6,383 nucleotides of DNA from contig WGEM01000469.1 in NCBI GenBank assembly GCA_015492755.1, forward strand, positions 1-6,383, read 5' to 3'. A program made the translations under genes and the position numbers. The notes beneath the pieces are model-generated. The model was not told where the DNA came from. It worked only from the letters and a program-made list of their open reading frames with translations, and did no database searches. The stretch is from Gemmatimonadota bacterium (GTDB taxonomy: Bacteria > Gemmatimonadota > Gemmatimonadetes > Longimicrobiales > Gaopeijiaceae). The stretch's first letter is position 1. Every line of letters begins with the position of its first letter. Below, in pieces: positions 5,125 through 6,383 of the stretch.

Positions 5125-6375
5125 ATGAAGGTGGTGCTGGGCTACTCGGGAGGGTTGGACACCTCCGTCATCGTCCCCTGGCTCCGGGAGAACTACGGGG
5201 CCGAAGTCATCTGCATGGCGGGGGACGTGGGGCAGCAGGGCGGGCTGGACGGCCTGGAGGAGAAGGCGCTGGCCACCGGCGCTTCCGCCTTCTTCGGCGA
5301 GGATCTGCGCCACGAGTTCGTGGCGGACTTCGTCTTCCCCACGCTCAAGATCGGCGCGGTGTACGGCCGCAAGTACCTTCTGGGCACCGCCATGGCCCGC
5401 CCGCTCCTGGGAAAGCGCCAGGTGGAAATCGCCCGGAAGGTGGGTGCCGATGCGCTGGCGCACGGCTGCACCGGTAAGGGAAACGACCAGGTGCGGTTCG
5501 AGTTGGCGTACGCCGCCTTCGCCCCGGACCTCAAGGTGATCGCGCCGTGGCGCGAATGGGACATCCGCTCCCGGGAGGACGCGCTGGCCTACGCCCGGGC
5601 GCGGGGGATCCCGCTGGAGGGTGTGGATGAGACGAAGCTCTACAGCCGCGATGAGAACCTCTGGCACATCTCCCACGAGGGAGGTCCGCTGGAGGACCCC
5701 GCCTTCGAGCCCGAGGAGTCCATGTACCTCTGGACACTGGCGCCGGAACTCGCCCCCGACACGCCGGAGTACGTGGTGGTGGAGTTCGAGTCGGGTGTGC
5801 CGGTGAAGGTCAACGGTGAGGCGCTGAGCCCCGCCGAGCTCCTCCAGACGCTCAATGACCTGGGCTCCCGCCACGGGGTGGGTCGCGCGGATCTGGTGGA
5901 GAACCGGCTGGTGGGCATGAAATCGCGGGGCGTCTACGAGACCCCCGGCGGCACGATCCTCTACACCGCGCTCCAGGATCTGGAGTCCATCACCATCGAC
6001 CGCCGCGCCGAAGCGCTGAAGGACCAGATGGCGAAGCTGTGGGCGGACATGCTGTACGAAGGCCGGTGGTGGACGCCGGAGAGGGAAGCGCTCCAGGCCA
6101 TGAGCGACGTGCTCTCCCGCAACGTCACCGGGTCGGTGAAGGTGAAACTCTACAAGGGTTCCTGCTCCGTGGTGAGCCGCACCAGCCCGCTCTCGCTGTA
6201 CCGCGAGGACCTGGCGAGCTTCGGTCACGCTGAGGCCTACGACCACGCCGACGCCGCCGGGTTCATCAGGCTCTTCAGCCTCCCGGTGCGGGCGGCGGCG
6301 GGGCTCCGGCAGGACGCCGATCAGGCGGTGCAGAAACTCCTCCAGGAGGTGGCCGAGCTGGGCGCCGGGTCGTAG
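5125..6375 (+). CDS. argG: Argininosuccinate synthase ArgG
   Basis: Cytoplasmic enzyme joining citrulline and aspartate with ATP to argininosuccinate, the penultimate step of arginine synthesis. The 416 residues match the usual 400-450. The N-terminal ATP-pyrophosphatase domain has the P-loop GYSGGLDTS (6-14; AYSGGLDTS is commoner), GRKYLLGTAMARPL (81-94) and the second signature GCTGKGNDQVRFE (114-126). The synthetase part has SRDENLWHISHEGG (174-187), LEDP (189-192), NRLVGMKSRGVYETPGG (260-276) and SLYREDLASFG (357-367); a helical tail ends the protein. ATG 5125 is chosen because MKVVLGYSGG is the normal N-terminus and GGGAG (5113-5117) lies 7 nt upstream; an in-frame ATG at 5095 would add ten residues without family support. 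It is preceded by a promoter with ARG boxes, so arginine repression through ArgR next door is expected. Only 8 bases follow the stop, so whether other arg genes come next is unseen. Confidence 0.97.
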   Translation: MKVVLGYSGGLDTSVIVPWLRENYGAEVICMAGDVGQQGGLDGLEEKALATGASAFFGEDLRHEFVADFVFPTLKIGAVYGRKYLLGTAMARPLLGKRQVEIARKVGADALAHGCTGKGNDQVRFELAYAAFAPDLKVIAPWREWDIRSREDALAYARARGIPLEGVDETKLYSRDENLWHISHEGGPLEDPAFEPEESMYLWTLAPELAPDTPEYVVVEFESGVPVKVNGEALSPAELLQTLNDLGSRHGVGRADLVENRLVGMKSRGVYETPGGTILYTALQDLESITIDRRAEALKDQMAKLWADMLYEGRWWTPEREALQAMSDVLSRNVTGSVKVKLYKGSCSVVSRTSPLSLYREDLASFGHAEAYDHADAAGFIRLFSLPVRAAAGLRQDADQAVQKLLQEVAELGAGS

Positions 6376-6383
6376 CCTTACAA

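Noticed and set aside
4916..5128. Possible leader peptide or small protein of 70 codons before argG
   Set aside because: No ribosome binding site, no Arg-rich or other attenuator-like run, low-complexity Gly/Pro/Arg content, and it overlaps the argG start out of frame.
5065..6246. Open frame of 393 codons on the minus strand
   Set aside because: It lies opposite argG with no recognisable motif; it is a shadow of codon bias in argG.

Overview
This is a GC-rich bacterial stretch, about two thirds GC or more by eye, with dense coding, GC-rich third codon positions and short intergenic gaps. Nothing in it fixes the taxon. The codon style and gene set would fit a high-GC Gram-negative-type lineage such as Gemmatimonadota, but that is a guess. 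All seven genes look intact apart from the leftmost, which runs off the edge. I see no insertion sequence, CRISPR array, prophage, rRNA or tRNA.

Left part (1-1663, minus strand): an ABC importer of the OpuC/OsmF/EgtUV type. An ATPase gene is followed, with a 4-base GTGA overlap, by a periplasmic quaternary-amine binding protein that continues past base 1. The permease is not in the window. Divergent from it (1798-2808, plus) is egtD, the histidine N-alpha-trimethyltransferase that makes hercynine, precursor of ergothioneine. About 134 bp with an inverted repeat separates the two. A betaine-type importer beside a betaine-making enzyme suggests an ergothioneine or hercynine transporter rather than an ordinary osmoprotectant one. 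This is an inference.

Middle part: egtD converges on a PLP-dependent threonine/serine dehydratase without an ACT domain (2877-3869, minus). Its start faces, across a 108-bp divergent gap with a perfect 8-bp-arm inverted repeat, a thioredoxin-2-like gene (3978-4427, plus).

Right part (3978-6375, plus): the thioredoxin gene overlaps argR (arginine repressor) by GTGA, so the two are probably one transcript. Then come a 245-bp gap and argG (argininosuccinate synthase), complete, ending 8 bases before the right edge. The gap holds a readable control region. A near-consensus promoter (TTGACG, 17 bp, CATAAT) begins at the argR stop codon, and its -10 lies inside a perfect 12-bp AT-rich palindrome that matches an ARG box. 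A second, half-degenerate ARG box sits exactly 21 bp upstream. ArgR is thus predicted to repress argG from next door. The roughly 210-nt leader after the promoter is strongly structured, including a 12-bp hairpin ending 9 nt before the argG ribosome binding site.

As a whole the window carries ordinary amino-acid metabolism (arginine synthesis, threonine/serine breakdown) next to two thiol/redox functions (thioredoxin and the ergothioneine precursor enzyme with a candidate transporter). No wholly new system is evident. The most worthwhile leads are the egtD-transporter pairing and the argG control region.
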